Positions 1 through 7,445 are shown, counted from the stretch's first letter. The stretch: DNA of 26,240 nucleotides from JAMXLL01 sp035279875 (GCA_035279875.1 DATEGX010000357.1:1-26240), one strand, 5' to 3'. A program made the numbers and translations. The notes: generated from the sequence alone by a model not told the origin.

Positions 1-352
1 ATGGCGCGCGCGATATCGCGACCAGGTTGGTATCGCGATGATTCAGATGGATGATGTTGCGCTCGAAATTGTCGGCCCAGAAGGAGCAATGCTTGCATCC
101 AGCCTCCCAATCCGGGCTGAACATGAAATGGTAGACGATCAACTGACTGTGACCCTCGAATAACTGCGCCAGACTCACCTCGCCTTCGGGCCCGTCGAAC
201 ACGTAATGCTTCTCGACGCGCTCCCATGGGAGTTCGCGGCGCTGGCGGCTGAGTTCATCCCGGAGCTGGGTAAATTCCTTTTCTTTGGCGAGTAGTTCGA
301 CGCGCGCCTTGAGCCACTCATCTCTGTCCAGCACCCTGTGATCCTTCGGCAT
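1..352 (-). CDS. DUF899 thioredoxin-like protein (3' end cut by window)
   Basis: Reading on the minus strand from ATG at 352 gives 117 residues and runs off the window, so the C-terminus is missing. It starts MPKDHRVLDRDEWLKARVEL and later contains GPEGEVSLAQLF and MFSPDWEAGCKHCSFWADNF, which are characteristic of the DUF899 family, a thioredoxin-like fold of unknown reaction. The CKHC pair sits where thioredoxins carry CxxC. A strong ribosome-binding site (GGGAGGAC) precedes the ATG by about seven bases, which fixes the start. It lies 74 bases downstream of the SRPBCC gene and in the same orientation. ArsR, SRPBCC and DUF899 genes are often neighbours in bacterial genomes, so a shared function or operon is likely, but no substrate is known to me. 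Confidence 0.88.
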   Translation of the reverse strand, partial: MPKDHRVLDRDEWLKARVELLAKEKEFTQLRDELSRQRRELPWERVEKHYVFDGPEGEVSLAQLFEGHSQLIVYHFMFSPDWEAGCKHCSFWADNFERNIIHLNHRDTNLVAISRAP

Positions 353-385
353 CGGAAAAAGTCCTCCCGCGGCTTGATTTTCGAG

Positions 386-399
386 TGAATCGCGATTCA
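386..399. repeat. 14-bp perfect palindrome between SRPBCC and DUF899 genes
   Basis: TGAATCGCGATTCA is fully self-complementary and lies in the 74-base gap between the two minus-strand genes, just ahead of the DUF899 ribosome-binding site. It could be a protein-binding site or a small mRNA hairpin. No run of T follows it, so it is not an intrinsic terminator. Confidence 0.5.
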
Positions 400-426
400 G
401 AAATCGCGGCGATCGAGTCCAGCGAT

Positions 427-834
427 CTATGCGGTCGACGGCAAATCGACGCGGAGTTGAGCGAGCCTGCGAGGCCATCCTGCACCCAGCCGCTCCTTCA
501 TCGCTGGTGCGGTCGCGCCCGTATGAGCCAGCGTGAGCCGGGTTCCGCCTTCGACCGCCTCAAGGCGAAACTCGACTTGGGTCGGATCGCCTTCGTCGGT
601 GCCTAGCCATGACCACACCATCCGCACGGGCGGCTCCAGCGCGATTACCTCGCAATCCACCCGCCCGCGCCATCCCGGCTGCGGCTCGTTTCTAAATGTG
701 AAGCGCTTGCCGACCCGCGCTTCGAAGTCGTTGGGCATCAGCCACGAGGCTAGCGCCGCCGGCTCGGTCAGCGCGCGCCAGACCTTTTCGATTGGATGCG
801 GGTAGATTTCCTCAAAGAAGAGTTCAAGCTTCAT
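427..834 (-). CDS. SRPBCC / AHSA1-type protein
   Basis: The 135-residue protein has the START-like SRPBCC fold of the AHSA1 (activator of Hsp90 ATPase homologue 1-like) family. The N-terminal EEIYPHPIEKVWRALTEP and WLMPNDF segments, the central PVRMVWSW strand and VEFRLEAVEGGTRLTLAHTG are typical of it. These proteins form a hydrophobic cavity that binds a small ligand, and the ligand here cannot be told. Its ATG lies inside the end of the ArsR gene (11-base overlap), which indicates translational coupling and co-regulation. In such ArsR-SRPBCC pairs the second gene is usually a target of the repressor. Length is normal for the family. Confidence 0.9.
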   Translation of the reverse strand: MKLELFFEEIYPHPIEKVWRALTEPAALASWLMPNDFEARVGKRFTFRNEPQPGWRGRVDCEVIALEPPVRMVWSWLGTDEGDPTQVEFRLEAVEGGTRLTLAHTGATAPAMKERLGAGWPRRLAQLRVDLPSTA

Positions 835-1168
835 TTTTTTCGGTTCGCTGTTCGGAATCGAGGTATTCGCCCAGGCGCGTGAGACGGCTCTGCCAGAACC
901 GGCGGTAATTGGCGGTCCATTGATCCACGGCCCTCAGCCGCGCCGGCGCGAGCGTGTAGATCCGTTGGCGGCCCGCGGCACGCCGAGTCACCAGTCCGGC
1001 TTCCAACAATACCCGCAGATGCTGGGACACGGCGGCGAACGAGATATCGAAGCGGCCGGCCAGTTCCTGGGCCGGCGAAGCTCCTGCCGCCAGCAGGTCC
1101 AGCAATCGCCGGCGATTTGGATCCGCGATTGCGTGAAAAACCAGCTCGCTGGCAGAGGTCTGCGGCAC
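824..1168 (-). CDS. ArsR-family winged-helix transcriptional regulator
   Basis: This 114-residue protein has the compact ArsR winged helix: HAIADPNRRRLLDLLAAG, then the recognition helix region FDISFAAVSQHLRVLLEAGL, then the wing RAAGRQRIYTL. The C-terminal part (LRAVDQWTANYRRFWQSRL) is typical of the ArsR subgroup paired with SRPBCC genes. I see no cysteine metal-binding motif, so it is probably not a metal sensor. The start is GTG at 1168. It is supported by a near-consensus promoter whose -10 box ends seven bases upstream, which implies a leaderless transcript. An inverted repeat in the promoter spacer suggests autorepression. It overlaps the SRPBCC gene downstream. Confidence 0.93.
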   Translation of the reverse strand: MPQTSASELVFHAIADPNRRRLLDLLAAGASPAQELAGRFDISFAAVSQHLRVLLEAGLVTRRAAGRQRIYTLAPARLRAVDQWTANYRRFWQSRLTRLGEYLDSEQRTEKNEA

Positions 1169-1205
1169 GTCGCCGATAATATTTAAGTATCTTCTTAAAT
1201 GTCAA
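1169..1205 (-). promoter_or_regulatory. Leaderless sigma70-type promoter with operator in the spacer
   Basis: On the minus strand TTGACA (1205-1200), an 18-base spacer, and TATTAT (1181-1176) form a near-consensus promoter. Only seven bases separate the -10 box from the GTG start of the ArsR gene, so transcription should begin at or beside the start codon. The inverted repeat ATTTAAG-N6-CTTAAAT (1181-1200) fills the spacer and touches both hexamers, which is the expected place for an ArsR-type autorepressor to block polymerase. The repeat and boxes are seen directly; binding by this ArsR is inferred. Confidence 0.75.
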
Positions 1206-1284
1206 CCAGAATGAAGCTTGACCGACGGTCGTCTCGATAAGCCGCCGGACGCGAGACAAGGGTTTATAGGCAAGTGACTCGCGG

Positions 1285-2046
1285 CTACGGACGGCGGGGC
1301 CGAATGTGCGTCTCGTAATAGGGCCGCATCGCGCGCATGGCCCGCATCTGATGGTAGGCTAACTCATCATCCGGATAGCGATGCTCCGGGCCGAGTACGC
1401 AGCCGGCTCGCGCATGGCATCGGCCAGCGCAATCAGGCTCGGCCTCGACCCGATGCGTCAAGCATCGCGGGATGTCCCATCCGGCAGGAAATGACACGGC
1501 AGCAACGGGACACGCGCTGATGCAGCTTCGAGCGGTGCAATCGGGACATGGGTCGAAACTTGTTGCATCGCCTGGCCGATCGAGCAGCACGTCAAGCAAC
1601 AACGCGGCGCGAAACGCGATCCACGGCCCGAAAACGGGATGGACCACCACGCCAACGATGCTCGGTCCGGCGAGTCCGGCCAGAGTCGCGAGTTGCATAA
1701 AGTTCAGGGTTGGGCCACCGCCCATGAAGGGATAGACCGGCACGCATCGCACGCCCGCGGCTCGCACCAGCGCAACTACCTCATGCTCGACTATTTCGCG
1801 AGTGAAGTCGTCAAGCGGGTTGTCGCGTTCGAGCCAGCCGGGAGTACGCGAAGCGTGGGCTTTGAAACAACCCCAGAACTCCCCACCGCCATTGGCCAGG
1901 ACGATGATCGATCGAGCGTCGGCGCTGATTGTGGCGGCACGGTAGTTCTGCGCGGCAGCCGCATCGTAGCGCGCCACCGGAATCGCCGCGGCCAGATTCA
2001 AGCCGAAACGCCGGGCGGCGGCGCCAACACGGTCGAACAGGTCCAC
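1285..2046 (-). CDS. Short QueG-like 4Fe-4S protein
   Basis: A 253-residue protein related to the epoxyqueuosine reductase (QueG) type of iron-sulfur protein but much shorter than the roughly 380 residues of QueG. Cysteines 167, 170, 175 and 179 (CPDCTARSCISACP) form a ferredoxin-like set with a CxxCx4CxxxCP spacing. C195, C206, C210 and C216 could hold a second cluster. The N-terminal 160 residues resemble the DUF1730-like part of QueG, with MGGGPTLNFMQLATLAG in the middle. The C-terminal extension of QueG is missing. GTG at 2046 is the only start before an in-frame stop, and the ribosome-binding site is weak. Substrate unknown. It lies upstream of the ArsR cassette on the same strand, but the ArsR gene has its own promoter. 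The C-terminus carries a small Arg-Ala-Met repeat. Confidence 0.7.
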   Translation of the reverse strand: MDLFDRVGAAARRFGLNLAAAIPVARYDAAAAQNYRAATISADARSIIVLANGGGEFWGCFKAHASRTPGWLERDNPLDDFTREIVEHEVVALVRAAGVRCVPVYPFMGGGPTLNFMQLATLAGLAGPSIVGVVVHPVFGPWIAFRAALLLDVLLDRPGDATSFDPCPDCTARSCISACPVAAVSFPAGWDIPRCLTHRVEAEPDCAGRCHARAGCVLGPEHRYPDDELAYHQMRAMRAMRPYYETHIRPRRP

Positions 2047-2150
2047 CCCTTGATTGTATCGGGTTCAACGATGCGGCCGCGACAGCGTTAGAGCCGTGCC
2101 CGCGACCGATGGTCGTCGAATACGAGAGAACTGACGCTTAACGAAGGGCG

Positions 2151-2567
2151 CTAACCACGGCGCACGGCCAAAGACTCGGACGCGAGGTCACGAAACACGC
2201 GAACCAGCTTCTGCCGTACCGGCTCGAACGAAAATTGATTGAAGGGTTTGACGATATAGTCGAGCGCGCCGGCGGCCAGGAAATTCTCGCGCACTTTGCC
2301 GAAAGGCACCGCGCTAACCACCACGATAGCGGTCGCCGGTGCCAGGCTCTTGATTTCGAGAAAGGCGCGCATCGCGTCGTAGCCGTCGACCTCGGGCATC
2401 ATCACATCGAGCGTTATGAGCTCCGGCTTTAGAGCTTGAAAGACCTTTACGGCCTGGGCGGCGGTTTCGGCCTCGCCGACCACTTTGCAACCCAGTTTGA
2501 CCAAATGGTGGCGAATTATTCGCCGGGCAAGGGGCGAGTCGTCGACGATCACGGCGCGCAGGGCCAC
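2151..2567 (-). CDS. Single-domain response regulator (CheY-like receiver)
   Basis: The 138-residue protein is a stand-alone receiver domain. It shows the acidic pair D9-D10 (AVIVDDSPLARR), the phospho-acceptor D54 (LITLDVMMPEVDG), the switch Ser85 (VVVSAVPFG) and the conserved Lys107 (DYIVKPFN). No output domain follows, so it should act by binding a partner protein, as CheY does. No kinase gene is in the window. GTG at 2567 is preceded by GGAG with seven-base spacing. It diverges from the Tad genes across about 390 bases, so it may regulate Tad assembly or surface behaviour; that link rests only on position. Confidence 0.92.
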   Translation of the reverse strand: MALRAVIVDDSPLARRIIRHHLVKLGCKVVGEAETAAQAVKVFQALKPELITLDVMMPEVDGYDAMRAFLEIKSLAPATAIVVVSAVPFGKVRENFLAAGALDYIVKPFNQFSFEPVRQKLVRVFRDLASESLAVRRG

Positions 2568-2716
2568 TATATTTCTCCAGACCTTTGAGCTTTACACAAC
2601 ATCAGCAATAGGCAAAAGCCACGCAATTGTATCATTTCTGTGTGTCACAAAAGGGAATATGCAATAGTCGCACCATAGTTCTGCTCGATACTAACACACC
2701 AAAAACGTCGGCAAGT

Positions 2717-2733
2717 GTGTCTATTTGAGACAC
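2717..2733. repeat. Inverted repeat GTGTCT-N5-AGACAC
   Basis: Six-base perfect arms flank a five-base centre. It lies roughly midway between the response regulator and the Tad genes and has operator-like geometry. No T-run follows on either strand, so a terminator is unlikely. The binding protein is unknown. Confidence 0.4.
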
Positions 2734-2880
2734 GCATCAGATTGCAGCTGGTACAGATGATGCTCCATGACATCAGGCGATGGCATACTTATCTGAAACC
2801 GGATCAAAGAATTAACCGCCATGAGGGCTCGTGCGCTCAGGATTTTCTATGATGCGTCGCTTTCGATGCACAATAGTACT

Positions 2881-2900
2881 CGCGTACGCGTCGCTATACT
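2881..2900 (+). promoter_or_regulatory. Candidate Tad operon -10 box with adjacent 10-bp palindrome
   Basis: TATACT at 2895-2900 matches the -10 consensus at five of six positions and would start transcription about 50-60 bases before tadZ. The perfect palindrome CGCGTACGCG (2881-2890) sits where the promoter spacer would be. No good -35 box stands 17 bases upstream, which fits an activated or repressed promoter but also weakens the call. Confidence 0.35.
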
Positions 2901-2964
2901 AGTGACATAACGCGACAGCAATATATGCATTTCGAAACATCAGTCTCGTGACTATGGAGTGACC

Positions 2965-4179
2965 GTGCAGCAAGCAGCACACAACGGTTCGGTCGATCGC
3001 AAGCCATCACCACCAATCACTATTGTCCTATGCGGTGGCGACGAGGAACGGCGAAACCAGGCGCGCGCGGTATTGGGGCAGGTCGGTGAAATCCCGACCG
3101 AAGTATTGGACTCCTCGGTGCCGGACGCTGAAGCACGCGCGGACGTTTACGTGGTTATGTTGAGCGACGATCGCGAGACTTGGAATCTCCAGATCATGGA
3201 GTGGGCCCAGACCCGCGATATTGCAGTACCCGTAGTCGCGGCGATCAACGACCATTCGATAGAAGCGGTTCGTCAAGCGCTCCGCGCCGGCGCCGCCGAC
3301 GTGGTATTCGTACCGTTCGAAGCCAGCGATCTTTCACGCGCGCTCGTCAAGGTGGGGGAGAAGGTGCAGCAGTCGGGCGCTTCCAGCGCGCTCATCTGTT
3401 CGCTTACGAGTATCGCCGGCGGGGTGGGGGTCAGCACCCTCACGGTCGCGGTCGGACTCGCGTTGCTGCGCTTGACCAAGAAACGTGTTGCGCTGGTCGA
3501 TCTCGGTCTGCAGAGCGGTGCACTCGCCGCGCTGCTCGATCTCGACCCTCAACATAGTATCAGCGAATTGGTCGACCCGACCACGACGATCGACTCGTTG
3601 CGGCTGGAGTCAGTGCTGTGCAGCCATAAGTCGGGACTGTATCTGCTCGCCGCCCCCAAGCAGATCGAGGAGAGCGAACTGGTTTCGGTCAACACGGTTA
3701 CGTCGACCCTGGCCTTGATGCGCGAGTTGTTCGACGTTGTGCTGATCGACGGCGGGCATCACATGACCGAGGGCTCGGTGGCGGCATGGGAGCAATCCCA
3801 GCGCTTATTCTATGTGGTCGAACAATCGGTAACCAGCGTGCGGTCGGCGCAACGCTTCCTCGATCTGTTCGAGCGCCTGCAAGCAAACGAAGCCGACCTG
3901 CAATTCGTGTTGAACCGCTACGATGCGGGTAATCCGTTCACCGTGGAGAAGATCGAAACGGCGCTCAGAAGGCCGCTGTGGGAAAAGATCCCGCGCGACG
4001 ATTCGAGCTTCATTCAACTTCAGCTCGAAGGCGCGGACCTGGCGCAGGTCGCCCCGCGCTCGCCCGCGCGCGAGGTGATCGATCGGATTGCGCGCGAGCT
4101 GGGTGGCAATGTTCCGGCCGCCAATCTCGAGCATGGGTCGGGATGGCTGCGGCGGCTACGCTCGGCGGTGCGGTTATGA
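2965..4179 (+). CDS. tadZ: TadZ/CpaE-like pilus assembly MinD-type ATPase
   Basis: A 404-residue protein with the two-part layout of CpaE/TadZ: an N-terminal receiver-like domain (about residues 15-130) and a MinD/ParA-like domain (about 140-380). TadZ proteins sit at the cell pole or septum and localise the Tad machine. The P-loop region reads SIAGGVGVST (149-158). It lacks the lysines of the normal KGGxGKT/S motif, so nucleotide hydrolysis is doubtful, although the VALVDLGLQSG strand and VVLIDGGHH (Walker B-like) remain. GTG at 2965 is chosen because GGAG lies five bases upstream; an in-frame GTG at 2959 would overlap that site. tadA follows after 28 bases. Family assignment is supported by the adjacent tadABC genes. 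Confidence 0.88.
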   Translation: MQQAAHNGSVDRKPSPPITIVLCGGDEERRNQARAVLGQVGEIPTEVLDSSVPDAEARADVYVVMLSDDRETWNLQIMEWAQTRDIAVPVVAAINDHSIEAVRQALRAGAADVVFVPFEASDLSRALVKVGEKVQQSGASSALICSLTSIAGGVGVSTLTVAVGLALLRLTKKRVALVDLGLQSGALAALLDLDPQHSISELVDPTTTIDSLRLESVLCSHKSGLYLLAAPKQIEESELVSVNTVTSTLALMRELFDVVLIDGGHHMTEGSVAAWEQSQRLFYVVEQSVTSVRSAQRFLDLFERLQANEADLQFVLNRYDAGNPFTVEKIETALRRPLWEKIPRDDSSFIQLQLEGADLAQVAPRSPAREVIDRIARELGGNVPAANLEHGSGWLRRLRSAVRL

Positions 4180-4207
4180 GCCGCGCGCTTTCATCGAGGA
4201 GTTTCAA

Positions 4208-5572
4208 ATGGGTCTGATCGATCGATTGCAAGGTCCAGTCGAGGAACGCAACGGTGCCGCGGGGCAACCCTCGTTGTTCACTCCGGCAGCACGTTCAATT
4301 GCGGGAGCGGCGCACAAGGGACTACTCGAACAACTGAAGCCGCGCGTCCAGCAGAAGCTCCTGCAGAAGATCGATGTGACCAGGCTGGAGGATGCGGGTT
4401 ACGGCGCGCTGCTCAGCGAGATCACCGCCGTAATCAATGAACTCATCGAAGAAGACAATCTGCTGTTGACCGAGGCGGACCGGGCCCGGCTCATCGAAGC
4501 GACTACCAACGATATGCTTGGCCTCGGACCCCTGGAGCCGTTGCTGCAGGATAACGAGGTCTCGGACATCATCGTCAACGGCTACTCGGACGTCTGGGTC
4601 GAGCGGCGCGGGCAACTCCATCGCACCAAGGTTCGCTTCAACGACGATCAGCATCTGATGAGCGTCATCAACCGGATCGTTTCGCGCGTCGGACGGCGGA
4701 TCGATGAGGCCTCGCCGATGGTCGACGCACGCTTGCCCGACGGCTCGCGGGTCAACGCGATAATTCCGCCACTGGCGATCGACGGGCCGGGACTCTCGAT
4801 CCGGCGCTTTGGAGGCCACGCGATGCAGATGAGCGATCTGGTCAACAACCGCAGCCTGACCCAGGACATGGCCGAGTTCCTGCGGTTGGCGGTGCTCGCC
4901 CGGCTCAATCTTGTTGTCGCGGGCGGAACCGGCAGCGGTAAGACCACGCTGCTCAACTGCATCACTTCGTACATCCCGGAAAATCAGCGCATCATCACGA
5001 TCGAGGATGCCGCCGAGCTGGCGCTTCAACAGCCGCATGTTTTTCGGCTCGAGACGCGGCCACCCAATATCGAGAGCAAGGGCGAGGTCACGCAGCGCGA
5101 TCTGTTCCGCAACACCCTGCGGATGCGTCCCGACCGGATAATTGTCGGCGAAGTCCGCGGCGGCGAAGTCCTCGACATGCTGCAGGCGATGTCGACCGGC
5201 CACGATGGCTCGATCACGACGATTCACGCTAACAACCCCCGCGACACGCTGTCGCGGCTCGAAATGATGATGATGCTTTCGGGCGTCAACTTGTCTGGCA
5301 AGGCCACCCGCCAGTATATCGCTGGCGCGCTCAACCTCATCGTTCATGTGTCGCGGCTCTCCGACGGATCGCGCAAGGTCATGCGCATAACCGAGATCAC
5401 CGGTATGGAAGGCGACACCCTGCTGACCCAGGATTTGTTCGAATTCCGGCAAACCGGCGTCGACGCGGCTTACAAGGTGTTGGGCGACTTCCATCCGACC
5501 GGCGTGCGCTCCGCCTTTAAGGAGAGGATCGAAAACGCCGGTTACAGGCTCGCGCCTGCGATCGCGGAATAA
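4208..5572 (+). CDS. tadA: TadA/CpaF secretion ATPase
   Basis: A 454-residue hexameric motor ATPase of the type II/IV secretion superfamily that powers Tad pilus extension and retraction from the cytoplasm. Present are Walker A GGTGSGKTT (239-247), the Asp box ITIEDAAEL (264-271), Walker B with DRIIVGEVRGGE (309-320) and the His box GHDGSITTIHANNP (331-344). The N-terminal domain carries LGLGPLEPLL and SDIIVNG, typical of CpaF. ATG at 4208 has GAGGAG a few bases upstream. The frame stays open further upstream to 4088, but that would overlap tadZ and has no ribosome-binding site. Length is normal. tadB starts five bases after its stop. Confidence 0.96.
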   Translation: MGLIDRLQGPVEERNGAAGQPSLFTPAARSIAGAAHKGLLEQLKPRVQQKLLQKIDVTRLEDAGYGALLSEITAVINELIEEDNLLLTEADRARLIEATTNDMLGLGPLEPLLQDNEVSDIIVNGYSDVWVERRGQLHRTKVRFNDDQHLMSVINRIVSRVGRRIDEASPMVDARLPDGSRVNAIIPPLAIDGPGLSIRRFGGHAMQMSDLVNNRSLTQDMAEFLRLAVLARLNLVVAGGTGSGKTTLLNCITSYIPENQRIITIEDAAELALQQPHVFRLETRPPNIESKGEVTQRDLFRNTLRMRPDRIIVGEVRGGEVLDMLQAMSTGHDGSITTIHANNPRDTLSRLEMMMMLSGVNLSGKATRQYIAGALNLIVHVSRLSDGSRKVMRITEITGMEGDTLLTQDLFEFRQTGVDAAYKVLGDFHPTGVRSAFKERIENAGYRLAPAIAE

Positions 5573-5577
5573 CTCAG

Positions 5578-6513
5578 ATGGAAATCATTGTTGCCTTCCT
5601 TTTTGTCTTGTTCATGAGTATGGCGCTGCTGCTGTACCTCGGGCGCCGGCGGGAATGGCGCAGGCGCGAGCGGGTGGCCGTCACGCGGCTGAGTGGCGGA
5701 GCCGCGGCAGTACCAACGGCAGACGTCCCGTCCGTGTCTGCCACTCCGCATGCGCAGGTCAACTCACGTTGGCCGTTGCGCCCGATCGCCGATGCGGTAC
5801 AGCAAGCCGGGCTCCAGGTGGCGCCATCGCTTATCGTTGGCTCGATGGCCTTACTGCTGTGTGCGGGCACCGCGATTGCCGCCCTGCGATTTCAACTTCT
5901 CGTTGCGTTCGGCTGTGGCGCAGCGCTCGCATGGACACCCTTGCTGTTTCTGAACTTCAAACGACAGCGGCGGCTTAGGGCTATCGCCCAGCAACTGCCG
6001 TACGTGCTCGACCTTTTGCGCACTGCGCTCGAATCGGGTCACACGCTGCTGCGCGGCATTAAGATGGCATCCGAGAATCTGCCCGAGCCGATGGCCAGCG
6101 AACTGCGCATACTGGTCGAGCACGTGCGGGTGGGGATGTCGCTGCCGGTCGCGGTCGATGCGATGCATCAGAGGATTCCGGTCGAGGAGCTGGGCTTTCT
6201 GGCCGCCGCGGTGCGGGTACAGAGCGATATTGGCAGCAGTCTGGCTAACATCCTGGAAAATGTTGCGACCAGCACGCGCAACCGTCAGCGCCTGCGCGAT
6301 CAGATTCGCACCCTGACCGCCCAGTCGCGCGTGAGCGCGATGATCGTGTCCCTACTGCCGGTGGTGATTCTCGGTATCTTTGAGTTGCTGCGGCCGGGTT
6401 ATGCGGCCCCGCTGTTCAATCATCCGGTGGGTATCAAGCTGCTCGAGGCGGCAATCATAATGGACGTGTTGGCGGTGCTCGCGATGCGTCATATCACGAA
6501 GGTGGACTACTGA
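5578..6513 (+). CDS. tadB: TadB inner-membrane platform protein
   Basis: A 311-residue type II secretion F-family (T2SSF) protein, one of two inner-membrane platform subunits that couple TadA to pilin assembly. There is a membrane helix at residues 3-20, a hydrophobic pair near 80-125, a cytoplasmic T2SSF domain (about 145-255, with LPYVLDLLRTALESGHTLLR) and two C-terminal membrane helices (about 255-305). It starts five bases after tadA and its TGA overlaps the ATG of tadC by one base (TGATG), a translationally coupled pair. The segment at about 35-65 is variable and lacks family features. Confidence 0.93.
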   Translation: MEIIVAFLFVLFMSMALLLYLGRRREWRRRERVAVTRLSGGAAAVPTADVPSVSATPHAQVNSRWPLRPIADAVQQAGLQVAPSLIVGSMALLLCAGTAIAALRFQLLVAFGCGAALAWTPLLFLNFKRQRRLRAIAQQLPYVLDLLRTALESGHTLLRGIKMASENLPEPMASELRILVEHVRVGMSLPVAVDAMHQRIPVEELGFLAAAVRVQSDIGSSLANILENVATSTRNRQRLRDQIRTLTAQSRVSAMIVSLLPVVILGIFELLRPGYAAPLFNHPVGIKLLEAAIIMDVLAVLAMRHITKVDY

Positions 6514-7445
6514 TGCCGGGCGCTGCACTGTCATTGGCGATCGCGGTTTTCGTGCTGGCGACGGCGAGTTTGTTCGGCCTGTTCGCCGCGCTTTCGGGCG
6601 ACTCACGGGTGCGGGCGGATCGCTTGCACCAGCCTTTCGCTGGGCGCCTCGACCAGGCATCTGAGCTCGGCCATAAGCGAATCGAGCTCGAGGGTTTCTC
6701 GCGGCGATTGGTCGAGTGGCAGATGCGCCGTGCGAACGAGCGCAAGGGCGACCGCCAGCACTCGCTCAAGCTGCGGCAGCTTTTAGGTTATGCCGGCCAT
6801 ACGGGGGCTGAACCGCTGGCGGTTTTTCGCACGATCCGGCTCGTTGCCGCGACGCTTACCGCCGTGGTCGGTGCGGCGCTGGCCGTGACGACGCAGCACT
6901 CGATCCTCCTGTGCGTCCTGGCCGGCGTGGTGCTCGGCTATTTGGTACCCGATTTCGCGCTGCGGAGGGCGGCGCGCCGCCGGCAACGCAAAATTTCACG
7001 GGAGTTGCCCGCCGCGCTTGACCTGTTGACCGTATGCCTCGAAGCGGGCCTGGCGCTCAACGAATCCTTGAAGATGACCGCGCGCGAAACCGCTCGCGAA
7101 GGTTACGCCGTGGGCCATGAATTGAACGTTACCTACGCGGAACTCAACGCCGGCGTCTCGCTCGAGGACGCGCTCAAGAACCTCGGCGAACGGACCGGGC
7201 TGGACGATGCCAAGGCGGTCGCCGCGCTGCTGATTCAAAGCGACAAAATGGGAACCCGGCTCGGGCCAGCCTTGCGCTCGAGCGCCGAAATGCTCGCCAC
7301 CCGCCGCCGCATGCAGGCCGAGGAACAGGCGCAGAAGAGCGCAATCAAGATGCTCATCCCGCTAGTCCTGCTGATACTTCCTGCGATGATCATGGTGATA
7401 CTCGGTCCCGCGATCATCCAGCTGATCACCGTTATCGGCGGATAA
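6513..7445 (+). CDS. tadC: TadC inner-membrane platform protein
   Basis: A 310-residue T2SSF-family protein paired with TadB. It shows an N-terminal membrane helix (about 3-27), a hydrophobic stretch around 105-150, a cytoplasmic T2SSF core containing LPAALDLLTVCLEAGLALN, and a C-terminal membrane helix (about 275-308). The LIQSDKMGTRLGPALRSSAE segment is typical of TadC. Its start overlaps the stop of tadB. It is the last Tad gene here: no TadD lipoprotein, TadE/F pseudopilin or TadV peptidase follows, because the next gene is convergent. Confidence 0.93.
   Translation: MPGAALSLAIAVFVLATASLFGLFAALSGDSRVRADRLHQPFAGRLDQASELGHKRIELEGFSRRLVEWQMRRANERKGDRQHSLKLRQLLGYAGHTGAEPLAVFRTIRLVAATLTAVVGAALAVTTQHSILLCVLAGVVLGYLVPDFALRRAARRRQRKISRELPAALDLLTVCLEAGLALNESLKMTARETAREGYAVGHELNVTYAELNAGVSLEDALKNLGERTGLDDAKAVAALLIQSDKMGTRLGPALRSSAEMLATRRRMQAEEQAQKSAIKMLIPLVLLILPAMIMVILGPAIIQLITVIGG

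Larger units (their letters stand above)
2568..2958. other. Divergent intergenic region, response regulator / Tad genes
   Basis: No convincing gene is present. The stretch is clearly richer in A and T than its neighbours and carries several small dyads, including GTGTCT-N5-AGACAC (2717-2733) and CGCGTACGCG (2881-2890). It must hold the promoters of both divergent units. A small open frame on the plus strand (2485-2667) overlaps the end of the response regulator and lacks the hydrophobic core of a Flp pilin. Confidence 0.6.

Noticed and set aside
2485..2667. Possible Flp pilin upstream of the Tad genes
   Set aside because: The 60-residue frame lacks the hydrophobic stretch and the prepilin cleavage motif of Flp, and overlaps the response regulator.
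4322..5494. 390-codon open frame on the minus strand
   Set aside because: It is antisense to tadA, whose Walker and His-box motifs prove the plus strand; the frame has no family features.
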